Source: Kiritimatiellia bacterium (lineage in GTDB: Bacteria; Verrucomicrobiota; Kiritimatiellia; SLAD01). Taken from it: DNA of 9,507 bases. This document shows, one piece after another, positions 1 through 6,047 of the stretch (the first letter of the stretch is position 1; every line of letters starts with the position of its first letter). The stretch is from NCBI GenBank assembly GCA_007127595.1, contig SKZA01000065.1, positions 1 through 9,507 of the forward strand, read 5' to 3'. The position numbers and the translations under genes were made by a program. Under the pieces are notes generated by a model, which was not told the DNA's origin, did not search any database, and saw only the letters and a program-made list of their open reading frames with translations.

Positions 1-54
1 CGCGAACGCCTTGTGGAGTCCCGCTTACGGGCCATGCTCGAGAACCGCGAGTAG
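1..54 (+). CDS. C-terminal tail of an unknown upstream gene (partial)
   Basis: The frame starting at base 1 is open for 17 codons and ends at TAG (52-54). The residues are charged and leucine-rich (RERLVESRLRAMLENRE), as expected of a C-terminal helix. The codon use resembles the neighbouring genes. The piece is too short to identify a family, and it could be a chance open frame. The next gene begins about 40 bases downstream on the same strand. Confidence 0.4.
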   Translation, partial: RERLVESRLRAMLENRE

Positions 55-68
55 CGCGATGCGCCCGA

Positions 69-98
69 TTGACAGAGCCGCTTCATATTGCATAGCAT
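69..98 (+). promoter_or_regulatory. Possible sigma70 promoter for the sensor kinase
   Basis: A perfect -35 hexamer TTGACA lies at 69-74. With an 18-base spacer, TAGCAT at 93-98 matches 4 of 6 positions of the -10 consensus. If it is used, transcription would begin near base 105. That is downstream of the TTG (88) and ATG (97) start candidates and would favour the in-frame GTG at 136. The -10 is imperfect, so this is only a candidate. Confidence 0.3.
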
Positions 99-1824
99 GA
101 TCGGATGGCGGACACAGACGTGCGGACACGCTTCAGTGAAATCAAAACCCACCATTTCGACGCTGGAAGAGGAAAGAAACAGACATCTCTTTTCCCTGCG
201 CTTGGTGGCGGATCGTGAAGCGGCGCGCGACCGCGACGCACAAGACACGCATGACGCCCCGCTTCCCCCGACACTGATCGAGACGATTGCCTTAACGCCC
301 GAAGACGCCGACGGACAAAGCGATGCCGCTTCCCTTGTGACGTGGATCACCGGCGTGTCGGAGGACGCCCGGCGCATGCTGGTCGAGTCGGATATCCATA
401 TCCTGAAATCGCTCGGTGAATCCAACGACACAGAATACGACCGGCCGTTCGGTTTCAAGGAAACCGTGCTGCCCATTCGGGAAGGCGATACCGTCGTCGG
501 CGCATTATGGTCGGGGAAATATCGGGCCGCCTCGCTTTCGTCCAGCAGTATCAACGCCATTGCCAAAACACTGGATGTGAAGCCGGCCGAATTTTCCAAG
601 CGTTTGGAGGCTATTCCCGTCAGCCACACGCACGCGCTGCAAGCGCAGCGCGCGTTACTCGAACAAGTGCGCGACAGCTTGGAATGGGCGCTGGCGTTGC
701 AGGAACGGCATCGTGAAAGTGCGGCACAATTATTGGAATCGGAGCGGGTACGCTCGCTGGGCACCCTCTCCGGCGGGATCGCGCACCATTTCAACAACCT
801 GCTCTCCGTGATACTGGGTTATTCCTCCTTCCTCCTGAACCGGATGGAACTTTCCGGCGAAGCCGATAAAGCGCTACGTCAGATTTCGGAGGCCGCGCAG
901 AAAGGCAGGCGCCTCACGGAAGAGATACTCGCCTTTGCCGGGAGCGATGTGGAACAGGAAACGCCCTGTTCCGTGCATGAAATCATGCAAAGCGTGCTCT
1001 CACTTCTGGAAACGCAAACGGCGGGACGTGTGCGCATAAGCAAGGCATTGGAGGCGGACAAAGACACCGTCCGCGCGCCGCGCAGCGTATTGCATCAGAC
1101 CCTCTTCAATCTCCTGACCAATGCCATGGACAGCATGCCGGAAGGAGGCGATCTGGCGGTGCGAACAGATAACACACCCCTGACGATCGGCGGAGAGGAC
1201 GTGCCCCATGTCCGTATTGAGGTCGTGGACTCAGGGGGGACGGGTGACGGCACATCCCAACGCGATCGCCGTGCGAGAAGGAGCAAGTTGTCGCGCCTGT
1301 ACGGCATGGTCGACCAACTCGACGGGACCGCCACGGTCACCAGCGATGCGGGCCTGTCGAATCGCGCCGAAGTTCTATTGCCACTTGACCGAACGGTCCA
1401 TGACGTGCCGCAACCGCGCAAAGTCAAAAAGCGGCTGGCGCCCAGTCTTATCTGGATCGTGGACGATGATCCGATCTTCTGTGAAATGTGCGACCGGGTC
1501 TTGTCGGACGACGGTCACGAAGTGCGCGTCATCTCCAGCGGTTCGGACTTACGGAAGGCGTGGTCCGAGGCCAAGACCCCGCCCAGCCTGTTCATCATCG
1601 ACTTCAGCATGCCGGAATACAACGGATTGGAACTGTGCACCTGGTTACGGGAGAAGGGATCCAAGGCGCCCGTTATACTGGTCAGCGGATTCTCGCACAC
1701 CCAGCCGGACATTCACAAGGCGCTGAAGATGCGCAAGACGTACTTCCTGCAGAAACCGTTTCCCGTCCCCGAGTTGGCGGACATCGTCACCGTGGCGCTG
1801 GGCGAAACCCTCCTCGGGAATTGA
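97..1824 (+). CDS. Hybrid histidine kinase/response regulator with PocR-like sensor and degenerate ATP lid
   Basis: This is a cytoplasmic two-component signalling protein with no membrane segment. Residues are numbered from a TTG at 88 (578 aa); the ATG at 97 is residue 4. Residues ~65-200 resemble a PocR-type ligand-binding domain (LPIREGDTVVGAL, then KRLEAIPVSH). A helix leads into an NtrB-like H-box, GGIAHHFNNLL, with H233 as the likely phospho-acceptor. The N-box is present (N341, N345, D348 in NLLTNAMDSM). The G1 region is abnormal (VVDSGGTGDGT, 379-389). The F-box (EPFFTT-like) and G2 box (GTGLGL) are missing: an arginine-rich stretch runs straight into LYGMVDQLDGTATVTS. The C-terminal receiver (453-575) looks complete, with acidic D459-D461, phospho-acceptor D505, S533 and K556. 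Autokinase activity is therefore doubtful, while the receiver could be phosphorylated by a partner. No Shine-Dalgarno sequence decides the start (TTG 88, ATG 97 or GTG 136). Family confidence is high; the sensor assignment is tentative. Confidence 0.88.
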   Translation: MIGWRTQTCGHASVKSKPTISTLEEERNRHLFSLRLVADREAARDRDAQDTHDAPLPPTLIETIALTPEDADGQSDAASLVTWITGVSEDARRMLVESDIHILKSLGESNDTEYDRPFGFKETVLPIREGDTVVGALWSGKYRAASLSSSSINAIAKTLDVKPAEFSKRLEAIPVSHTHALQAQRALLEQVRDSLEWALALQERHRESAAQLLESERVRSLGTLSGGIAHHFNNLLSVILGYSSFLLNRMELSGEADKALRQISEAAQKGRRLTEEILAFAGSDVEQETPCSVHEIMQSVLSLLETQTAGRVRISKALEADKDTVRAPRSVLHQTLFNLLTNAMDSMPEGGDLAVRTDNTPLTIGGEDVPHVRIEVVDSGGTGDGTSQRDRRARRSKLSRLYGMVDQLDGTATVTSDAGLSNRAEVLLPLDRTVHDVPQPRKVKKRLAPSLIWIVDDDPIFCEMCDRVLSDDGHEVRVISSGSDLRKAWSEAKTPPSLFIIDFSMPEYNGLELCTWLREKGSKAPVILVSGFSHTQPDIHKALKMRKTYFLQKPFPVPELADIVTVALGETLLGN

Positions 1825-1893
1825 TCGCAGAAAGCGCCGGAATAGATGCACCCTAGAGGGAAGAGCCGTCCTGGATGCTATGGGCTCGCGCGC

Positions 1894-2115
1894 TTAACGT
1901 CTGTGGGCGCGGGAAAATTCCTCGACCGTGATGCCAGCCTGTCGAATGGCATTCTTGAGTGTTCCAGCAGATAGCGACTTATGAAGGGGAACTACGCAGC
2001 CCTTATTCTCCCTACGCAAGACAACATGGCTCCCTTTTTGCCGTACTCGACGAAAGCCAAGACGCTCAAATACCCGGATAGCCTCTTTGCCGGATATTCG
2101 TGGCAATTCAGGCAT
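1894..2115 (-). CDS. hicA: HicA-family toxin (mRNA interferase)
   Basis: This 73-residue protein matches the HicA/YcfA family. These are small double-stranded-RNA-binding-fold proteins that cleave mRNA and block translation until neutralised by HicB. The sequence shows the N-terminal ISGKEAIRVFERLGF helix, the conserved KGSHVVLRR strand with catalytic His30, and the C-terminal PLHKSLSAGTLKNAIRQAG segment ending in ITVEEF. The chosen start is the ATG at 2115, which overlaps the 3' end of hicB by 8 bases (ATGCCTGA). A TTG at 2130 would add five residues but fits the family worse. The stop is TAA. The gene is convergent with the sensor kinase. The antitoxin-first order and overlap imply translational coupling. 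Nothing suggests inactivation. Confidence 0.9.
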   Translation of the reverse strand: MPELPRISGKEAIRVFERLGFRRVRQKGSHVVLRRENKGCVVPLHKSLSAGTLKNAIRQAGITVEEFSRAHRR

Positions 2116-2311
2116 TTGCAGGGATCTCAAATGTGGTCAGGATGGGGTGCGAGGGCGCATGTTGAGGAAATTCCTCGAGATAGACCTCGGTTGCCTCCTT
2201 CAGATTGGCGATGGCTTCTTCTACGGTCTTTCCTTGACTGGCTGTCCCAACTTCCGGACATTCCGCCACAAACCATTCCGCTTCCTTATGAATAACTGCT
2301 GTCAGTACCAT
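2108..2311 (-). CDS. hicB: HicB-family antitoxin (short form)
   Basis: This 67-residue protein resembles the HicB antitoxin core, a partial RNase H fold that binds and masks HicA. Visible signatures are the AEWFVAECPEVGTASQGKTVEEAIANLKEA block (given here as its pieces AEWFVAECPEV at 11-21 and SQGKTVEEAIANLKEA at 25-40), followed by a YLEE helix and a short proline-containing tail. It has no helix-turn-helix or ribbon-helix-helix C-terminal domain, so DNA-binding autoregulation is not evident. The start at 2311 is supported by AGGAG seven bases upstream on the minus strand; an upstream in-frame ATG-like start at 2371 would lack this. It is the first gene of the hicB-hicA operon. Confidence 0.88.
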   Translation of the reverse strand: MVLTAVIHKEAEWFVAECPEVGTASQGKTVEEAIANLKEATEVYLEEFPQHAPSHPILTTFEIPANA

Positions 2312-2434
2312 GTTCGATCTCCTGCTTGCTGCTTGCACCATACCCTCAGCCTCAATAACTTTCCATATCAATTAGGGAACGGCCGCAAGAGTAGATAATA
2401 TATTCACTTGTTCTGCAGAAATCCCGGCGCCGCA

Positions 2435-2463
2435 TTGACAGATTCGATTCGCACACCTATAGT
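2435..2463 (+). promoter_or_regulatory. Sigma70 promoter of tRNA-Val
   Basis: A consensus -35 box TTGACA (2435-2440) is separated by exactly 17 bases from TATAGT (2458-2463), which matches 5 of 6 positions of the -10 consensus. Predicted initiation near 2470 leaves about 9 bases before the mature tRNA. This is the clearest promoter in the window. Transcription may continue through the spacer into thrS. Confidence 0.85.
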
Positions 2464-2478
2464 CTCGGTCATTGTTGG

Positions 2479-2555
2479 GGGCGATTAGCTCAGTTGGCTA
2501 GAGCACTACCTTGACATGGTAGGGGTCACAGGTTCAAGTCCTGTATCGCCCACCA
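2479..2555 (+). tRNA. tRNA-Val (anticodon GAC)
   Basis: A full cloverleaf is visible. The acceptor stem GGGCGAT (2479-2485) pairs with ATCGCCC (2545-2551), followed by discriminator A and an encoded CCA (2553-2555). The D-arm is GCTC/GAGC with an AGTTGGCTA loop. The anticodon stem CTACC/GGTAG encloses loop TTGACAT, giving anticodon GAC (2513-2515), which reads valine GUC and GUU. The T-arm is ACAGG/CCTGT with loop TTCAAGT. All stems pair without mismatch, so the gene should be functional. A palindromic element begins at the very next base. Confidence 0.97.
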
Positions 2556-2624
2556 GGCTTCGTCCGGAGCGCAGCGACGGAGGAAGTCTGCCTCGGCGAA
2601 GTTGCCTTCTTAGGCGACGAAGCC
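2556..2624 (+). repeat. Imperfect palindromic element abutting the tRNA 3' end
   Basis: The nine bases GGCTTCGTC (2556-2564) are perfectly complementary to GACGAAGCC (2616-2624). Inside are smaller pairings, including GCCT (2590-2593) with AGGC (2612-2615) and GAAG/CTTC around a TTGC loop (2598-2609). The element starts immediately after the CCA triplet. It could be a terminator-like or processing structure, or a mobile palindromic repeat. There is no downstream T-run typical of an intrinsic terminator. Confidence 0.6.
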
Positions 2625-2630
2625 GGGCGG
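2594..2630 (+). repeat. 37-bp direct repeat, copy 1
   Basis: This 37-base sequence begins CGGCGAAGTTGCC and ends CGAAGCCGGGCGG. It recurs without mismatch at 2729-2765, 135 bases downstream. Copy 1 contains the right arm of the palindromic element that abuts the tRNA. Confidence 0.8.
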
Positions 2631-2728
2631 CTTGGTGAACATGCGCTCCGAACTATGCCCGGGCGAGCCAAGGCATGGCACGCCCTTCGTGATTGCGGAA
2701 AGTCCGGGAACGAAGCCGGGCTATGCCG

Positions 2729-2765
2729 CGGCGAAGTTGCCTTCTTAGGCGACGAAGCCGGGCGG
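2729..2765 (+). repeat. 37-bp direct repeat, copy 2
   Basis: This is an exact copy of 2594-2630. A shorter related piece (CGAAGCCGGGC) lies at 2711-2721. A further small inverted repeat, CTTCGT (2685-2690) with ACGAAG (2710-2715), lies just upstream. The tRNA-thrS spacer (2556-2836) thus appears to be built from one repeat family. I see no credible coding region in it; short frames there merely translate the repeats. Confidence 0.8.
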
Positions 2766-2836
2766 CGAATGCTCAATGCCCGCGGATTGGCATGCCTTAC
2801 GGGGCCCCTCAATGAGGACACGGCAGACATCAGTTG

Positions 2837-4615
2837 ATGAAATTAGATAAAGATTCACACTTGTACAAGATGCGGCACAGCGCCGCACATGTGATGGCAG
2901 CCGCCGTTTGTCGCCTTTTCCCCGATGTCCAACTCGACATCGGCCCCCCCACCGACGAAGGGTTCTATTACGACTTCGATCTGTTGCATCGCCTGTCCCC
3001 CGAGGATTTTGAGGCCATTGAAAAGGAAATGGTAACGTTCATCGGGGAGGATCATCCGTTCGAGCGCATCGAAGTCTCGCGCGATGAAGCGCGGAAGATG
3101 ATTCAGGACATGGGCCAACGCTACAAGATCGAGCGCTTGGCGGATATCCCCGAAGGCGAAGCCATCACGTTCTACAAATGCGGCGAGTTCATCGATCTCT
3201 GCCGCGGCCCACACATTGACCGCACGGGCGGCGTGAAGGCGTTCAAGCTCTTGTCGGTGGCCGGATCGTATTATCGCGGCCGCGAAACCAATCCGATGCT
3301 GCAGCGCTTGTACGCCACCGCGTTTGAGAACGACAAGCAGTTGCGGGTCTATCTCAAGCAAATCGAGGAAGCCAAACTGCGGGATCATCGCAAGCTGGGC
3401 AAGGAACTGGACCTTTTCAGCCTTCAAGAGGATGTCGGTCCCGGCCTCATTCACTGGCATCCGAAAGGCGCGCGCATTCGCTCCATCATCGAGGATTACT
3501 GGCGGCAGGAGCATGTCAATGGCGGGTACGAGCTGCTCTACAGCCCGCATATCGGCCGTGCCGGACTATGGGATACCTCAGGGCACTTGGGCTTCTACAA
3601 GGAAAGCATGTACGCCCCCATGGAGATTGACGAGAACGAGTACTACGTCAAACCCATGAACTGCCCTTTTCACATCAAGATCTATCAGACGCACAAGCGT
3701 TCCTATCGCGAGTTGCCTTTGCGGTGGGCGGAACTCGGGACGGTGTATCGCTACGAGAAGGCGGGCGTCTTGCACGGCTTATTGCGCGTGCGCGGCTTTA
3801 CGCAGGATGACGCGCACATCTTCTGCACCACGGAACAGGTCGAAGACGAAATTGCGCGCGCCGTCCGGTTCGCCATCGGCATGTGGCGCGCCTTCGGCTT
3901 TACCGAGATCACCGCCTATCTCGCGACACGGCCCGACAAGGCCGTCGGTGAACCCGCGCGCTGGGAGCAGGCGACGGCTTCGCTGGAAGCCGCACTGAAG
4001 GCCGAACAGATCCCGTACGAAACGGATATCGGCGGCGGCGCGTTCTACGGCCCGAAGATTGATCTCAAGGTCAAGGACACCATCGGTCGCGAATGGCAGA
4101 TGAGCACCGTCCAGTTCGATTTCAACCTGCCGGAACGCTTTCAACTGACGTACATCGGTGAGGACGGCAAGGAACATCAGCCGTACATGATTCATCGCGC
4201 ATTGCTCGGCAGCCTGGAACGCTTTTTCGGCATTCTGGTGGAACATTACGCGGGCGCGTTTCCGGTATGGCTCGCGCCCGAACAGGTGCGCGTGATGCCC
4301 CTGACGGAGAAACAACTGGATTATGCGCTTGCAGTCGGCGATCAGTTGAGGCAACATGGCCTGAGATTTTCAGTAGATGAACGTTCCGATAAGATCGGAG
4401 CCAAGATACGCAATGCGCAACTGGCCAAAATACCGTACATGTTAATCGTCGGTCCCAAAGAACAAGAGGATCGGGCGGTGGCCGTGCGCGCACGTCCCAA
4501 GGGCGACATCGGCGCCATGCCGCTGGAAGCGTTCATCGAAACCGTACGACAGGAAGTCGCCTCCCGCGCGACGGCCACTACCTTCACCCCTCCCTCCCCC
4601 GCAGTGTCTAAGTAA
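2837..4615 (+). CDS. thrS: Threonine--tRNA ligase lacking the TGS domain
   Basis: This class II aminoacyl-tRNA synthetase attaches threonine to tRNA-Thr in the cytoplasm and hydrolyses mischarged Ser-tRNA. The 592-residue protein opens directly in the editing domain. HSAAH (H14, H18) and CRGPH (C122, H126) form the editing-site metal-like cluster. The catalytic core follows: motif 2 with RYEKAG, then the zinc ligands C276 (MNCPFH), H327 (DDAHIF) and H453 (MIHRALLGS). The C-terminal anticodon-binding domain runs from ~475 with DERSDKIGAKIR and PYMLIVG. Typical bacterial enzymes are about 640 residues and begin with a ~60-residue TGS domain. That domain is absent, and an in-frame stop at 2813-2815 excludes extension. 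The start is ATG 2837; TTG 2834 is adjacent, and no strong Shine-Dalgarno sequence decides between them. The stop lies 1 nt before infC. Confidence 0.97.
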   Translation: MKLDKDSHLYKMRHSAAHVMAAAVCRLFPDVQLDIGPPTDEGFYYDFDLLHRLSPEDFEAIEKEMVTFIGEDHPFERIEVSRDEARKMIQDMGQRYKIERLADIPEGEAITFYKCGEFIDLCRGPHIDRTGGVKAFKLLSVAGSYYRGRETNPMLQRLYATAFENDKQLRVYLKQIEEAKLRDHRKLGKELDLFSLQEDVGPGLIHWHPKGARIRSIIEDYWRQEHVNGGYELLYSPHIGRAGLWDTSGHLGFYKESMYAPMEIDENEYYVKPMNCPFHIKIYQTHKRSYRELPLRWAELGTVYRYEKAGVLHGLLRVRGFTQDDAHIFCTTEQVEDEIARAVRFAIGMWRAFGFTEITAYLATRPDKAVGEPARWEQATASLEAALKAEQIPYETDIGGGAFYGPKIDLKVKDTIGREWQMSTVQFDFNLPERFQLTYIGEDGKEHQPYMIHRALLGSLERFFGILVEHYAGAFPVWLAPEQVRVMPLTEKQLDYALAVGDQLRQHGLRFSVDERSDKIGAKIRNAQLAKIPYMLIVGPKEQEDRAVAVRARPKGDIGAMPLEAFIETVRQEVASRATATTFTPPSPAVSK

Positions 4616-4616
4616 C

Positions 4617-5174
4617 ATGGCAACCCGGAGGTCATCCATACGCCCGAAGCAATCATTTACCCGTATAAACCATCGGATCAGGGTGCCGGAAGTGCGCTGT
4701 ATCGACGCCGATGGCTCCCAGATCGGCGTCGTTTCGACGCGCGACGCATTGATACGCGCGGAACAACAAGGCTTGGATTTGGTGGAAGTCTCCCCTACGG
4801 CGCGCCCGCCCGTATGTCGGATCATGGATTACGGAAAATATAAGTACGATCAGGAAAAGAAGCTCAAAGCACAGAAAAAGAACGCAGCGGCGACCAAGGT
4901 CAAGGAACTGAAGTTTCACGCCAACGTCGACACGCACGACTATGAGACGAAAGTGCGCCACGCGCGCGAGTTTCTGGAGAGCGGGAATCGCGTCAAGTGT
5001 TCGCTCTTTTTCCGCGGACGCGAAGGGGCGCATCAGGAACTTGGATTTGATGTCATGAACCGCGTCCTCGACGATCTAAAGGATCTCGCCAACGCCGAGC
5101 AGCCCCCGCGCCTGATGGGACGCAGCATCATTATGCTGCTGACGCCTCGAACGGCCGCAAAAGGCAAGTCGTAA
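4617..5174 (+). CDS. infC: Translation initiation factor IF-3
   Basis: IF-3 binds the 30S subunit, prevents premature 50S joining and proofreads the initiator tRNA-start codon pairing. The 185-residue protein has the usual two-domain layout. The N-domain (~17-75, INHRIRVPEVR onward) contains the family signature IMDYGKYKYDQEKK (69-82). A lysine-rich linker (~80-96) leads to the C-domain (~96-178, from KVKELKFHANVDTHDYETK, ending LMGRSIIMLLTPR). The start is ATG 4617, 1 nt after the thrS stop and with no clear Shine-Dalgarno sequence, so it is probably translated by coupling to thrS. Many bacteria use a rare initiation codon here for autoregulation; this copy appears to use ATG. The expected rpmI-rplT pair does not follow within the window. 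Confidence 0.97.
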   Translation: MATRRSSIRPKQSFTRINHRIRVPEVRCIDADGSQIGVVSTRDALIRAEQQGLDLVEVSPTARPPVCRIMDYGKYKYDQEKKLKAQKKNAAATKVKELKFHANVDTHDYETKVRHAREFLESGNRVKCSLFFRGREGAHQELGFDVMNRVLDDLKDLANAEQPPRLMGRSIIMLLTPRTAAKGKS

Positions 5175-5235
5175 CGGGGGACATCCGGCTTCTGCGTGAT
5201 AGAGAGTCGGCGCACGCCCCATTGGATGCAGCAGA

Positions 5236-5907
5236 ATGAAGCAGGCAGATGTAACCACGGACCGCCCACCCAAGGGTCAAACGCAATCCGTCGTCAAGGC
5301 GTATACGACGTTTGCGCCGGTCTATGACCTGTTCTTTGGTCGCGCCCTCACGCCGGGCCGGCGGGCGGGCATCCGGTGCATGGACTTGCAACCGGGTCAA
5401 CGGGTGTTGGAAGTCGGCGTAGGCACCGGCCTCTCCCTCTCGGACTATCCACGTGATGTGCAGGTAACCGGTATCGATATCTCCGATGCTATGCTGGGAA
5501 AGGCCCGCGAACGGGTGACGCGCCAGAAGCTCGATAATGTCGAATCCCTCGTCAACATGGATGCGCTGGCCATGACCTTTGACGATAGCAGCTTTGACGC
5601 GGTCATTTCCATGTATGTCATGGCGGTGGTGCCCGATCCGCTACAGGTGGTTCGGGAAATGAGCCGGGTCTGTCGGCCGGGCGGGAACCTGGTAATCGTC
5701 AATTACTTCCGTACCGGTTCGCAACGAGTGCGCTGGAATGAGTGGGTGGTCAAGCCGCTCTGCAAAATGTTTCATTTCCGCTTCGGCTTGAACTTGGATG
5801 TATTCACAGAAGAGGCGAAGCTCGAAGTCGTGGATACGATGCGCGCCAACATCTTCAATCACACCACGATCCTTCACTGCCGCAACAACGGCGCGGTGAA
5901 TGCGTAG
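5236..5907 (+). CDS. Class I SAM-dependent methyltransferase, PmtA-like (putative phospholipid N-methyltransferase)
   Basis: The 223-residue Rossmann-fold methyltransferase shows motif I LEVGVGTG (58-65), the motif II acidic residue D81 in GIDIS, D109 in NMDA, and a post-motif with CRPGGNLVIVNYF (146-158). The segments YDLFFGRALTPGRR and MYVMAVVPDP are characteristic of the bacterial PmtA group. Those enzymes methylate phosphatidylethanolamine stepwise toward phosphatidylcholine using SAM at the inner membrane face. The substrate is inferred from this resemblance only; ubiquinone/menaquinone or other small-molecule methyltransferases share the fold. The length is close to known PmtA proteins (~200-220). 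The gene starts 61 bases after infC without a strong Shine-Dalgarno sequence and may be read through from thrS-infC. The stop is TAG. Confidence 0.85.
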   Translation: MKQADVTTDRPPKGQTQSVVKAYTTFAPVYDLFFGRALTPGRRAGIRCMDLQPGQRVLEVGVGTGLSLSDYPRDVQVTGIDISDAMLGKARERVTRQKLDNVESLVNMDALAMTFDDSSFDAVISMYVMAVVPDPLQVVREMSRVCRPGGNLVIVNYFRTGSQRVRWNEWVVKPLCKMFHFRFGLNLDVFTEEAKLEVVDTMRANIFNHTTILHCRNNGAVNA

Positions 5908-5940
5908 AAACCTATCGTGAGACCGCATTCCGGCTCCGCG

Positions 5941-6013
5941 GAGCGTCGCCCTCCAAGGTGCTTGGCCTCCCTCTAGCCCGCAGGCTCACCAAATAGCCTG
6001 GAGGGCGAGGCTC
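5941..6013. repeat. Large inverted repeat between convergent genes (possible bidirectional terminator)
   Basis: Bases 5941-5958 (GAGCGTCGCCCTCCAAGG) pair with 5997-6013 (CCTGGAGGGCGAGGCTC) with one mismatch and one bulge, giving a stem of about 17 bp around a 38-base loop. It lies between the methyltransferase (+) and the permease (-), where transcription from both sides converges. That suits a two-way terminator, although no T-run follows either arm. The GC-rich composition also fits a dispersed REP-like repeat. Confidence 0.65.
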
Positions 6014-6047
6014 CCGCCGAGCCGAGTTTAGCGATCAATCTCCGCAC

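Noticed and set aside
1825..1893. Intrinsic terminator between the kinase and hicA
   Set aside because: Only a weak 5-bp GAGCC/GGCTC pairing (1863-1867/1883-1887) with a long loop and no T-run is visible.
1894..2555. Integrated genomic island at the tRNA-Val gene
   Set aside because: There is no integrase and no duplicated tRNA 3' end in the window. The TA pair alone does not make an island.
2594..2765. CRISPR array
   Set aside because: There are only two repeat copies, spaced 98 bases apart, with no third copy, no regular spacers and no cas genes.
2556..2836. T-box riboswitch upstream of thrS
   Set aside because: The spacer lies upstream of a synthetase gene, but I see no conserved T-box bulge motif or Specifier-loop arrangement. 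The structure is explained by repeats.
2534..2837. Short open frames on both strands in the tRNA-thrS spacer with repeated peptide motifs
   Set aside because: The peptide repeats are simply translations of the duplicated 37-bp DNA repeat. One frame also runs into the tRNA gene, and no ribosome-binding site is evident.
2855..3550. 231-codon open frame on the minus strand
   Set aside because: It lies entirely antisense within thrS, which is unmistakable on the + strand. Long antisense frames are expected in GC-rich coding DNA, and the translation shows no recognisable domain.
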